Shown here: positions 43,111-50,539 of the stretch, in pieces
Layout of the letters: the number at the start of each line of letters is the position of its first letter
Numbering within the stretch: the stretch's first letter is position 1
Source of the DNA: CP2-2F sp034432555
Lineage (GTDB): Bacteria; Chloroflexota; Anaerolineae; Aggregatilineales; UBA2796
Reading direction: 5' to 3'
DNA length: 64,000 nucleotides
NCBI GenBank assembly: GCA_034432555.1
Contig: DAOUBW010000013.1
Span: forward strand, 248,001 to 312,000
Translations under genes and position numbers: made by a program
Notes under the pieces: generated by a model
Seen by the model: the letters and a program-made list of their open reading frames with translations, nothing else
Databases searched by the model: none
What the model was told of the DNA's origin: nothing

Positions 43111-43740
43111 CTAAAGCATGATCAAGCCCAGCCGTGCCGCACGCACCACAGCCTCTGTGCGGCTCTGCGCGCCAAGTTTGCTCATAATGGCATTTACATG
43201 AAACTTGACGGTGTTTTCACTGATGCCCAGCCGCAGCGCGATATTTTTGTTGGCAAGCCCTTCGCTCAGCAAGCTCAGCACGTCACGCTCACGGTCGGTG
43301 AGCGCTTCTTCGGGCAGCGGCGCACGGGCAGGCAGCAAAGCAGCCGCCAAACTCGGATCAAGGACGGTCAGGTGTTGCACAACTGCCGCCAACGCCGCCG
43401 CGATTCGGGCAGGCTCTGCGCTGCGCGGCAGCAAGCCAAGCGCGCCGCTTGCCCACGCCTCCGAGGCGAACGCCGCATCGCTGAGCAGCGCCAAGACCGG
43501 TGGCGACTCTACGCCAAGCGCCGCCAGCGCCGCTGAGTCCGCTTCCCAATCCAAGTCCCACAGCAGCGCGTTAGGCTGAGCGCGCTCAATCTGCGCGCTT
43601 AGGTCGGAGTCAGGCGCGCTTTCGCCCACCACTTGCACGCCAAGCTGCTGCGCCAAGAGTGTGCTAAGCCCAACGCGGGCGAACGGATTACGCGCCACGA
43701 TCAGGGCGCGGATGCTTTCATGTGGTGGACTTGTGAACAT
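43111..43740 (-). CDS. LuxR/NarL-type response regulator with atypical receiver
   Basis: A 209-residue regulator. The receiver domain (about residues 1-125) has an Asp candidate in LLWDLDWEAD, but lacks the usual acidic pair (LIVARNPFARVG) and the conserved Lys (GLLPRSAEP), so phosphorylation may not control it. The C-terminal HTH is standard: LTDRERDVLSLLSEGLANKNIALRLGISENTVKFHVNAIMSKLGAQSRTEAV. It is not adjacent to an obvious kinase; the next gene upstream diverges. The gene stands alone, and the target is not known. Confidence 0.88.
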   Translation of the reverse strand: MFTSPPHESIRALIVARNPFARVGLSTLLAQQLGVQVVGESAPDSDLSAQIERAQPNALLWDLDWEADSAALAALGVESPPVLALLSDAAFASEAWASGALGLLPRSAEPARIAAALAAVVQHLTVLDPSLAAALLPARAPLPEEALTDRERDVLSLLSEGLANKNIALRLGISENTVKFHVNAIMSKLGAQSRTEAVVRAARLGLIML

Positions 43741-43807
43741 CGGCGCAACTCGCTAGGATTATGGCAGATAAGATATGCTGATCCTATACGCAACAAAGGC
43801 TTTTGAA

Positions 43808-44581
43808 ATGCGCCATCGCGTTAGAAATATGCTAAAAATGTTGGGCTTGTATGGCGTGGCACGCCAGATTATGGATGGGCATCGGCGGCGGCAGAAGGCA
43901 ACCAAGATGCGCGCCTTTTACCGTCAATTCATCGCGCCAAACGATCTGGTCTTTGATATTGGCGCAAACGTTGGGAACTACACCGCCATCCTATTAAGTT
44001 TAGGCGCACGCACGCTTTCCGTTGAACCACAGGCAGACTGCATGGCGCAGATCAAGGCACGCTTTGGCAAGCAACCGCGTGCCGCCTTCTATCTGGGTGG
44101 TGTGGCTGCCCAAGCAGGCGAACTGGAACTGCACATCAGCAATATCAGCGAAACTTCTTCTTTTTCACCTGAGTGGATCGAACGCTTGCGAGATCGTCCG
44201 GGTTGGGAAAAGCACCGTTGGGATATCACGCAAAAAGTACCAGTCACCACGCTGGACACGCTGATCGCAGAACACGGCGTGCCAGCCTTCATCAAGATTG
44301 ATGTGGAAGGCTATGAACTCTCGGTGTTGCAAGGGCTTTCGCAGCCAGTTCAGGCGCTCTCTTTTGAATACAGCCCCGAACTGCCTGAGAAGACGGCTGC
44401 GTGCATGGCGTACATGTTGACGCTTGGGGACTATGAATTCAACGCTGTCCACAAAGATTCGTTCGTCTTTCTGCTGCCAGAATGGACGGACGCCACAGGT
44501 GTGCAACGCCTTTTAGAGGGACGGGCAAGCATACGCCGTTCGGGCGATGTCTATGCGCGGTTGAAAGTTCAAGGAAAGTAG
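43808..44581 (+). CDS. FkbM-family SAM-dependent methyltransferase (copy 1)
   Basis: A 257-residue methyltransferase. The SAM-binding motif is visible in NDLVFDIGANVGNYTAILLSLGARTLSVEPQ, and the FkbM signature TTLDTLIAEHGVPAFIKIDVEGYELSVL with SFEYSPELPEK follows. FkbM enzymes methylate sugars, glycans or polyketide hydroxyls; the substrate is unknown here. The frame starts at 43775, but ATG 43808 is preferred. It is a paralogue of the next gene (7 bases on) and shares a 79-base identical tract with it. The cluster of the two enzymes and a phosphatase gene reads as one operon. Confidence 0.88.
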   Translation: MRHRVRNMLKMLGLYGVARQIMDGHRRRQKATKMRAFYRQFIAPNDLVFDIGANVGNYTAILLSLGARTLSVEPQADCMAQIKARFGKQPRAAFYLGGVAAQAGELELHISNISETSSFSPEWIERLRDRPGWEKHRWDITQKVPVTTLDTLIAEHGVPAFIKIDVEGYELSVLQGLSQPVQALSFEYSPELPEKTAACMAYMLTLGDYEFNAVHKDSFVFLLPEWTDATGVQRLLEGRASIRRSGDVYARLKVQGK

Positions 44582-44587
44582 GCTGTT

Positions 44588-45325
44588 ATGCGCTATCGGG
44601 CGAAAGCACTTCTGAGGTCTTTGGGATTATACAAGCCGCTTTTTTGGTTGCGTTGGCGCGTGCTTTCTATGAAAATGCAGGCTTTTTACCGCCAATTCAT
44701 CGCGCTGAACGATCTTGTATTCGATGTTGGTGCAAACATAGGCAACTACACTGACGTGTTCTTAAAGTTAGGAGCAAGAACACTTGCTATTGAGCCACAA
44801 ACTGATTGTGTGGCGCAGCTTAAAGCCCGCTTTGATAAGCATCCACGTGCTGCTTTGTATATCGGCGGTGTGGCAGCACAAGCAGGTACCTTAGAACTGC
44901 ATACTGGTGAGGATAGCGGTGTTGCCTCTTTCTCACCAGAAGCAGCGGCTGGGCTTCGGGAATTGGCTGCTTACAATACGTACTCTGTGCCAGTCACCAC
45001 ACTAGACGCGCTGATCGCAGAACACGGCGTGCCAACCTTCATCAAGATTGATGTGGAAGGCTATGAACTCTCGGTGTTGCAAGGGCTTTCGCAGCCAGTT
45101 CAGGCGCTCTCTTTCGAGTATATGCCCAACAGCCTTGAAAAGGCAGCGGCTTGCCTAGATTACCTAGCCACGTTGGGCAATTATGAGTTCAACGCAGTGT
45201 ATGGTGCAACTTTTACGTTCATGCAAACAGAATGGACAGATTCGGCAAACATTCAGCGTGTGATCGCAAACTTTCCGAAAAACACGCTGACGGGCGATGT
45301 CTATGCGCGGTTGAAAGGGCAGTGA
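44588..45325 (+). CDS. FkbM-family SAM-dependent methyltransferase (copy 2)
   Basis: A 245-residue paralogue of the preceding gene. Visible motifs are LNDLVFDVGANIGNYTDVFLKLGARTLAIEPQTDC and TTLDALIAEHGVPTFIKIDVEGYELSVLQGLSQPVQ. It diverges over the middle part (GEDSGVASFSPEAAAGL in place of SNISETSSFSPEWI) and at the C-terminus, so it may have a different substrate. ATG 44588 follows the copy 1 stop by 6 bases. Its stop TGA shares its last base with the next start codon (TGATG), suggesting coupled translation. Confidence 0.88.
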   Translation: MRYRAKALLRSLGLYKPLFWLRWRVLSMKMQAFYRQFIALNDLVFDVGANIGNYTDVFLKLGARTLAIEPQTDCVAQLKARFDKHPRAALYIGGVAAQAGTLELHTGEDSGVASFSPEAAAGLRELAAYNTYSVPVTTLDALIAEHGVPTFIKIDVEGYELSVLQGLSQPVQALSFEYMPNSLEKAAACLDYLATLGNYEFNAVYGATFTFMQTEWTDSANIQRVIANFPKNTLTGDVYARLKGQ

Positions 45326-45795
45326 TGTTCAAAATAGATTGGATTGTTCCTGATGTGCTGGCAGCAGGGCAGATTCCCTCTAGTGTGGATGAGATTAAGG
45401 TTCTACGTGCGGAAGGCATCCGCGCCATCGTAACGCTTACGGAGCATCCCTTGAGCGAATGGCGCACGCTCTCAGCCGAACTGCTGCGTAGCTTTGAACT
45501 GGATATTTACCACGCGCCTATTCAAGATTTTGAGGCGCCAAGCATCGAACAAGGGCACACCATCATCAATCACATTGATGCCATGCAGGCGGCAGGTAAG
45601 CCTATTTACCTGCACTGTCATGCCGGCATTGGGCGCACCGGCACCCTGTTGCACGTTTATTTCATGCGGCATGGGCAATCGCTGCAAGAAGCGATCCGCA
45701 GCGTGCAGGCGCGCCGTCGGCAGTGTTATTTTCACATGCTTTCCGCCTCACAACAGGCTTTTTTACAGCGCTTTGCCGAGTCGCTGATCTCCTAG
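45325..45795 (+). CDS. dual-specificity (Cys-dependent) protein phosphatase
   Basis: A 156-residue protein tyrosine/dual-specificity phosphatase: the P-loop HCHAGIGRTGT has the HCx5R nucleophile, and the general-acid region is APIQDFEAPS. It begins on the last base of the copy 2 methyltransferase stop codon (TGATG). An open frame starts earlier at 45232, but that part would overlap methyltransferase coding sequence. It ends with TAG in CTAG, sharing three bases with the stop of the convergent hydrolase gene. The substrate could be a phosphoprotein or phospho-sugar. Confidence 0.9.
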   Translation: MFKIDWIVPDVLAAGQIPSSVDEIKVLRAEGIRAIVTLTEHPLSEWRTLSAELLRSFELDIYHAPIQDFEAPSIEQGHTIINHIDAMQAAGKPIYLHCHAGIGRTGTLLHVYFMRHGQSLQEAIRSVQARRRQCYFHMLSASQQAFLQRFAESLIS

Positions 45796-46583
45796 AGACG
45801 GCGGTGCGATGCTAAAGTGCTGAGGAACGTCCTGAGGGCGAATGCAGTTGCCTGCGGCTGCTCTAGCATGGGCATGTGTGCGGCATTTTCAATGGTGATG
45901 AGTGTTGCCTCAGGCAACAGACGTGCCATTTCTTCGGCACGCGCCAAAGGCACAATCGGATCAGAGTCGCCGCACAGGATCAGGGCAGGCACATTGATAC
46001 GTGGCAGCAATGCGCTGCTATCAGGGCGGTACATCATGCCGCGAATGGCACTCATCAGGCTGGTTGGGCGTGCCGCTTGCATCATCAACCGCACTTGCTC
46101 TCGGATTGGCTCATCTTCAGGCAGGTTGGGTGCAAAAAGGCGCGGCAGCATTGCATCTACCACAGCCGCCGCACCACGCGCAGAGACTTGCTCAATCAAC
46201 TGTTCGCGTCCCTGCCGTTGCGCCTCACTATCAGCCCATGCATGGGAAGCGATCAACCCGAAGGCGCTGAAGCGCTGCGGCGCAAGGTTCCAAAGTGCCA
46301 ATGCCACATAGCCACCCATGCTGTGCCCCATAATGGCAGCTTGCTCAAGCTCCAGCTTGTCCATCAAGTTCAGCACATCTTGCGCCATTAACGCCATAGC
46401 GTAGGTGCCTTCGGCTGCTTCGCTCTGCCCAAACCCACGCAGATCGGGCATGATCAGGCGGCAAGCATCGCTCAGGCTGCGCGCCTGTTCGCGCCACAGA
46501 GTGCTGTTAAAAGGGAAGCCGTGCAGTAAAATAAGCGGCAAGCCTTGTCCCTGCTCGCTGTAACTCAAAGTGAAAGTGTTCAT
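45792..46583 (-). CDS. alpha/beta hydrolase
   Basis: A 263-residue alpha/beta hydrolase. Visible are the oxyanion turn LILLHGFPFNSTLW, the nucleophile elbow GHSMGGYVAL, the acid in LILCGDSDPIVPLARAEEM and the His in IENAAHMPMLEQP. The order and spacing match esterase or lactonase-like members of the family (3-oxoadipate enol-lactonase-like). The specific substrate cannot be told. Its stop codon overlaps the convergent phosphatase stop. Confidence 0.9.
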   Translation of the reverse strand: MNTFTLSYSEQGQGLPLILLHGFPFNSTLWREQARSLSDACRLIMPDLRGFGQSEAAEGTYAMALMAQDVLNLMDKLELEQAAIMGHSMGGYVALALWNLAPQRFSAFGLIASHAWADSEAQRQGREQLIEQVSARGAAAVVDAMLPRLFAPNLPEDEPIREQVRLMMQAARPTSLMSAIRGMMYRPDSSALLPRINVPALILCGDSDPIVPLARAEEMARLLPEATLITIENAAHMPMLEQPQATAFALRTFLSTLASHRRL

Positions 46584-46640
46584 AAAGCGCTTAAAGTCCG
46601 TGTCGGATAGAATGCAAATCAGCCTATCTATTGTACCAAA

Positions 46641-47258
46641 GTGAGCGATCTTATGCTGATGCCAGAGGCGCCTATCCTCGAAATCCGTCCGCTAACGGCG
46701 GAAGATATTCCGCGCTTGCCAGAAATCCGCCCAACCTACCGCACCGATACAATCTTGGCAATTGAACATAGCGGCAGCGGCTATCAGGTTGGGTGGCGGC
46801 TGACCGAACGCCGTTTGGCGCAGCCTTTCGACAAAGGCAGCTTGTATGACTTCACGCCAGAGATGCAGCAGAACATTCGGGCGCGCTTGAATCGTGGCGA
46901 GGCAGCCTATCAGCGTGTGGCAGTTGCCGATGGGCAGCGGCTGGTTGGCGTATTGGATATGCTGTGGCAGGCATGGAACGAAACAGCCTTCATCTATAAC
47001 CTGATGATTGATCTGGATTTTCGCGGGCAAGGCATTGGGCAGCGGCTTTGGCATTTGGCAGTGCGCGCTGCCAAAAGCTGGAATGCACGCGCCATCACAT
47101 TGGAGACTCAGCAGACGAACATTGCTGCCTGCCGCTTCTATGCGCGGATGGGCTGCCGCTTGGTTGGGCTAGACGAATCACTCTACGGCAACTACACGGA
47201 CGATCCTGAGTCGCCCATCGTGGAGATTGCCCTGTTTTGGGCATATACACTCGATTAA
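46641..47258 (+). CDS. GNAT-family N-acetyltransferase
   Basis: A 205-residue acetyltransferase. The acetyl-CoA site is seen in NLMIDLDFRGQGIGQRLWHLAVRAAK (the Q/R-x-x-G-x-G/A type), and ITLETQQTNIAACRFYARMGCRLVGLDES is the usual C-terminal half. I use GTG 46641; ATG 46653 is a close alternative, and neither has a clear ribosome-binding site. It ends in TTAA, sharing bases with the stop of the convergent kinase. The substrate is unknown. Confidence 0.85.
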   Translation: MSDLMLMPEAPILEIRPLTAEDIPRLPEIRPTYRTDTILAIEHSGSGYQVGWRLTERRLAQPFDKGSLYDFTPEMQQNIRARLNRGEAAYQRVAVADGQRLVGVLDMLWQAWNETAFIYNLMIDLDFRGQGIGQRLWHLAVRAAKSWNARAITLETQQTNIAACRFYARMGCRLVGLDESLYGNYTDDPESPIVEIALFWAYTLD

Positions 47259-48391
47259 TTGCCCGCGTCAGCTAAAGGTAAGCGCAGCGTGACAGTTGTT
47301 CCCTGCCCTGGCTGGCTGACGAGCGAGGCATCGCCGCCGTGCAAGCGCAGCGTTCGGCGCACCAACGGCAAGCCCATGCCTGCACCTTGCTGTTCGTGCC
47401 GCTGCCGATCTGACTGCGCCATCGGCTCCCAAATGGTAGCTTGGTCAGCCTCCGCGATGCCGCGCCCCTGATCGGTGACGGTGATGATTACCTCGCTGCC
47501 CTGTGGTTCGGCGTGCAGCCAGACCTTGCTATGCTCAGGACTGTAGGAAACAGCGTTGCGGATCACTTCGTAGATCGCCATGCTAAGCAGCTTAGCAATC
47601 CCGCGCACCTCGATCTTTTCGGCAAGCATATAATCCGTTTCAAGGTAAGTGTTGCGCGCCTTCATCTCAGGATAGGCAGCTGCGATTGCGTTCTCGATCA
47701 GCTCAAGCAAGGCAAGGCGTTCGCCATATTCTTCCAGTTGGCGGCGGGCAAAACCGCTGATTAGCTCAGTATAGCTGACCACTTGCTCAGCAAGGCGTGT
47801 CAGGCGTTGCGCGCCGCTGCGGATGAGGTTCATGCTGGTGTTGACATCTTGCGTCTCGCCGTCCTGTTCAACCAGATCGGCGAGCAGCTCAAAGCCGCCA
47901 GTGATGTAGGTGAGCGGTGTTCGCAATTCGTGGGAGAGCAATTGCACCAACATACGGCGTGCGTCATCCAGTTCGCCTTCCACCTGTTGGCGCATTTCCT
48001 GAGCGCGCCCTAAGCGGCTTCGCACAGAGGCGATCAGTTCAGCCGTCTCAAAGGGTTTGACTAGGTAATCATCTACGCCGAGTTCACGCCCTAAGTGAAT
48101 GTGCCGCCGCGATCCGAAGGCAGTTAGGAAGATAAAGGGTACCGCACGCATGGTAGGGATTTGCCGTACTGCCTCAAAGAAGGCGTAGCCGTCCATCTGT
48201 GGCATGGCAATATCGCTGATGATGAGCTGTGGCGTGCATTTGCCTTCCGTGATGGCAGCCAAGCCTTCCCGCCCATCGCTGGCGGCAAAAACGCGGTAGC
48301 CTTCCAGCGAGAGGATTATGGTGGCGGTAATGCGGATTTCGTCGTCATCGTCCACCAACAAGATCGTCGCTTGGCTCGATGGTGACTGCAT
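47255..48391 (-). CDS. response regulator-histidine kinase hybrid
   Basis: About 378 residues: a receiver domain first (LLVDDDDEIRITATI, LIISDIAMPQMDGYAFFE, DDYLVKPFE), then a DHp helix with QLLSHELRTPLTYITGGFELL and a HATPase domain (YEVIRNAVSYSPEHSK, TDQGRGIAEADQATIWEPM, GAGMGLPLVRRTLRLHGG). No membrane segment is visible. An ATG at 48418 is possible, but ATG 48391 has GGGAA about 7 bases upstream and leaves the receiver intact. The small membrane protein gene 36 bases upstream is on the same strand. It is the third receiver/kinase-type regulator in the window without an obvious partner. Confidence 0.88.
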   Translation of the reverse strand: MQSPSSQATILLVDDDDEIRITATIILSLEGYRVFAASDGREGLAAITEGKCTPQLIISDIAMPQMDGYAFFEAVRQIPTMRAVPFIFLTAFGSRRHIHLGRELGVDDYLVKPFETAELIASVRSRLGRAQEMRQQVEGELDDARRMLVQLLSHELRTPLTYITGGFELLADLVEQDGETQDVNTSMNLIRSGAQRLTRLAEQVVSYTELISGFARRQLEEYGERLALLELIENAIAAAYPEMKARNTYLETDYMLAEKIEVRGIAKLLSMAIYEVIRNAVSYSPEHSKVWLHAEPQGSEVIITVTDQGRGIAEADQATIWEPMAQSDRQRHEQQGAGMGLPLVRRTLRLHGGDASLVSQPGQGTTVTLRLPLADAGN

Positions 48392-48427
48392 AGGGAAATT
48401 CCCAGTCTGCTCATGCACCGAATGGTT

Positions 48428-48664
48428 TTAGGGAATAACGATTGTATTGGTGAGGAATAGCAGCGCCACGCTCAACACACTGACGGCAAGGAAAAAGATG
48501 ATGGAGAGGATCATCCGTTCGCCAGCCGTTAAGCCAAAAATGCGCTTTGGCTCAACACGCTGAGAGGCAGTGCTTGGCACGCCGAAATCCGTCTCGAACA
48601 GATCATCTTCAACCAGACCACCGCGAATCTCATCAAGGCTATCATTCGCGCTCTTGTTGGTCAT
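48428..48664 (-). CDS. small single-pass membrane protein, unknown
   Basis: A 78-residue protein. The N-terminal half is acidic and soluble (SANDSLDEIRGGLVEDDLFE), and the C-terminus has one transmembrane helix (MILSIIFFLAVSVLSVALLFLT). I do not recognise a family. It is 36 bases upstream of the kinase, on the same strand, so it may be co-transcribed and could be a sensor partner or a regulator; this is inference. GGATAA before the ATG at 48664 may serve as its ribosome-binding site. Confidence 0.6.
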   Translation of the reverse strand: MTNKSANDSLDEIRGGLVEDDLFETDFGVPSTASQRVEPKRIFGLTAGERMILSIIFFLAVSVLSVALLFLTNTIVIP

Positions 48665-48758
48665 GAGGATTATCCTTCCTATTGGCTTTTGTCAGGTAGG
48701 TATATGTTACATTGTAGGGCAAATCTGTATTCTGGCAAGCCTTGCCAGAAGAACGCCA

Positions 48759-48787
48759 TTGCCCACGCCCATGCCCTGTGCTACAGT
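48759..48787 (+). promoter_or_regulatory. promoter for the K+ channel gene
   Basis: TTGCCC (48759-48764) and TACAGT (48782-48787) are 17 bases apart. Transcription would begin near 48794, 36 bases before the ATG. Confidence 0.5.
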
Positions 48788-48829
48788 TGGCGGGTTGGTG
48801 GATACTTGAGCGTGTTTGTCTGAAACCCT

Positions 48830-50536
48830 ATGAAGTTCCTGCTGGCACAAATCCTTCATTTGGTGAAGGATCGCCCTAACCGCGTCAACCTGATTGCTTT
48901 AGCGCGCTTCCTGCTCACCCTGTTGATTCTGGTCAGCATCTACAGCGTTATCTTTCACTACATTATGGAGTATGAGGGACGCTCGCAATCGTGGGTGACA
49001 GGCTTCTATTGGACGCTCACAGTGATGTCTACGCTTGGCTTTGGCGACATCACCTTCAATTCGGACTTGGGCAGGCTTTTTTCCATAGTAGTGCTGCTCA
49101 GCGGCATTATTTTTTTGCTGATCCTATTGCCGTTTACCTTCATCGAGTTCTTCTACGCGCCGTGGATGAAGGCACAGCAGGCTGCCAGAGCGCCTACACG
49201 CCTTTCGGAAAAGACGCGGCAGCACGTCATCCTGACGCACTTTGATAGCGTCACACGGACGCTGATCGAGAAGCTGCGCCAGTATCAGTATCCCTACGTG
49301 CTGTTGATAGCTGATCTGAACGAAGCGCTCAAGCTGCATGATCTCGGCTATAAAGTGATGTTAGGCGAGTTGGATAATCCCAAAACGTATCAGCTTGCCC
49401 GTGCCGACAAAGCGCTGCTGATTGCCGCCACTGGCAGCGATCAGCTTAACGCGAATATCGCTTCCACTGCCCGTGAAGTCTCTGAGCGTGTGCCAATTTT
49501 GGCAACTGCCAACTTGCCCGCCTCTGTGGATATTCTGGAATTGGCAGGCTGCAACCATGTGCTGCAATTAGGCGAGATGATGGGACAAGCCGTAGCACGC
49601 CGCGTCCCGGGCGATGAACGGCAAGTCTATCCGCTTGGACAGTTCGACGAACTGTTGATCGTCGAGAGCATGGTGCGCGATACGACGTTGGTTGGGCGGA
49701 CTCTGAGCGAGATTCACCTGCGCGAACAGGTTGGCATCAACGTTTTAGGGCTGTGGCAGCGCGGTGCTTTTCATGCCGCCGAGCCGAGCGCGGTTATCAC
49801 CGAGAACACTGTTTTGGTGATGGCAGGCACCCAAGCCCAAATTGATCAATACAATGCACTGTTCCACACGCCGCAGCCGATCACCGCGCCGATTGTGATC
49901 ATCGGTGCAGGGCGCGTTGGACGCGCCACAGCACGCGCCCTTGCCGCACGCAACCTTGACTATCGCATTGTGGAAAAGGCGAAAGAGCGCATCCGTGACC
50001 CTGAGAAATACATCTTAGGCGACGCCGCAGAACTTGAGGTGCTGGAGCAAGCAGGCATCCGTGAGACGCCCGTCATCATCATCACCACGCACGATGACGA
50101 CTTGAACATCTATCTCACCATCTATTGCCGCCGCTTGCGTCCCGAAGCGCAAATCATCAGCCGCGCCAACCTAGAGCGCAATGTGGCAACGCTGCACCGC
50201 GCCGGCGCTGATTTCGTCCTCTCCTATGCCTCAACGGGTGCCAATGCGATCATCAACCTGATAGGGCGCGACAACATCTTGATGGTGGCGGAAGGGCTTG
50301 ATATTTTTGAGGTGGAGATACCTGAAAGTCTGGTAGGCAAGACGGTTATCGAGTGCGATGTGCGTAACCGCACCGGCTGTACCGTTGTGGCGCTGCATGT
50401 TGATGGGCAGGTGCAAATGCTCCACGATCCGCACCAGCCTTTGCCCGCGAAAGGGCGCATCATCCTGATCGGCGTGCCAGAGTCCGAAAAGCGCTTCTTG
50501 AAGCTCTACAAGAACAGCAGCAACGGCGCACACTGA
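48830..50536 (+). CDS. potassium channel with two RCK (TrkA-N) domains
   Basis: A 568-residue ion channel subunit. Two transmembrane helices (about residues 22-48 and 82-108) flank the pore loop with the filter TVMSTLGFGDITF, where the canonical TVGYG/D becomes TLGFGD. The cytoplasmic part has two TrkA-N/RCK-type NAD-binding domains: ILTHFDSVTRTLIEKL at about 130 and VIIGAGRVGRATARALAARNLDY at about 345, with the pair GDAAELEVLEQAGI, and TrkA-C segments (LVGRTLSEIHLREQVG, LVGKTVIECDVRNRTG). This resembles Kch/MthK-type gated channels. It ends three bases before the convergent polX stop. Confidence 0.9.
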   Translation: MKFLLAQILHLVKDRPNRVNLIALARFLLTLLILVSIYSVIFHYIMEYEGRSQSWVTGFYWTLTVMSTLGFGDITFNSDLGRLFSIVVLLSGIIFLLILLPFTFIEFFYAPWMKAQQAARAPTRLSEKTRQHVILTHFDSVTRTLIEKLRQYQYPYVLLIADLNEALKLHDLGYKVMLGELDNPKTYQLARADKALLIAATGSDQLNANIASTAREVSERVPILATANLPASVDILELAGCNHVLQLGEMMGQAVARRVPGDERQVYPLGQFDELLIVESMVRDTTLVGRTLSEIHLREQVGINVLGLWQRGAFHAAEPSAVITENTVLVMAGTQAQIDQYNALFHTPQPITAPIVIIGAGRVGRATARALAARNLDYRIVEKAKERIRDPEKYILGDAAELEVLEQAGIRETPVIIITTHDDDLNIYLTIYCRRLRPEAQIISRANLERNVATLHRAGADFVLSYASTGANAIINLIGRDNILMVAEGLDIFEVEIPESLVGKTVIECDVRNRTGCTVVALHVDGQVQMLHDPHQPLPAKGRIILIGVPESEKRFLKLYKNSSNGAH

Positions 50537-50539
50537 GCC

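Noticed and set aside
44286..45114. Insertion sequence ends or transposon repeats
   Set aside because: The identical tract is inside two homologous coding regions; no transposase or terminal inverted repeats are present.
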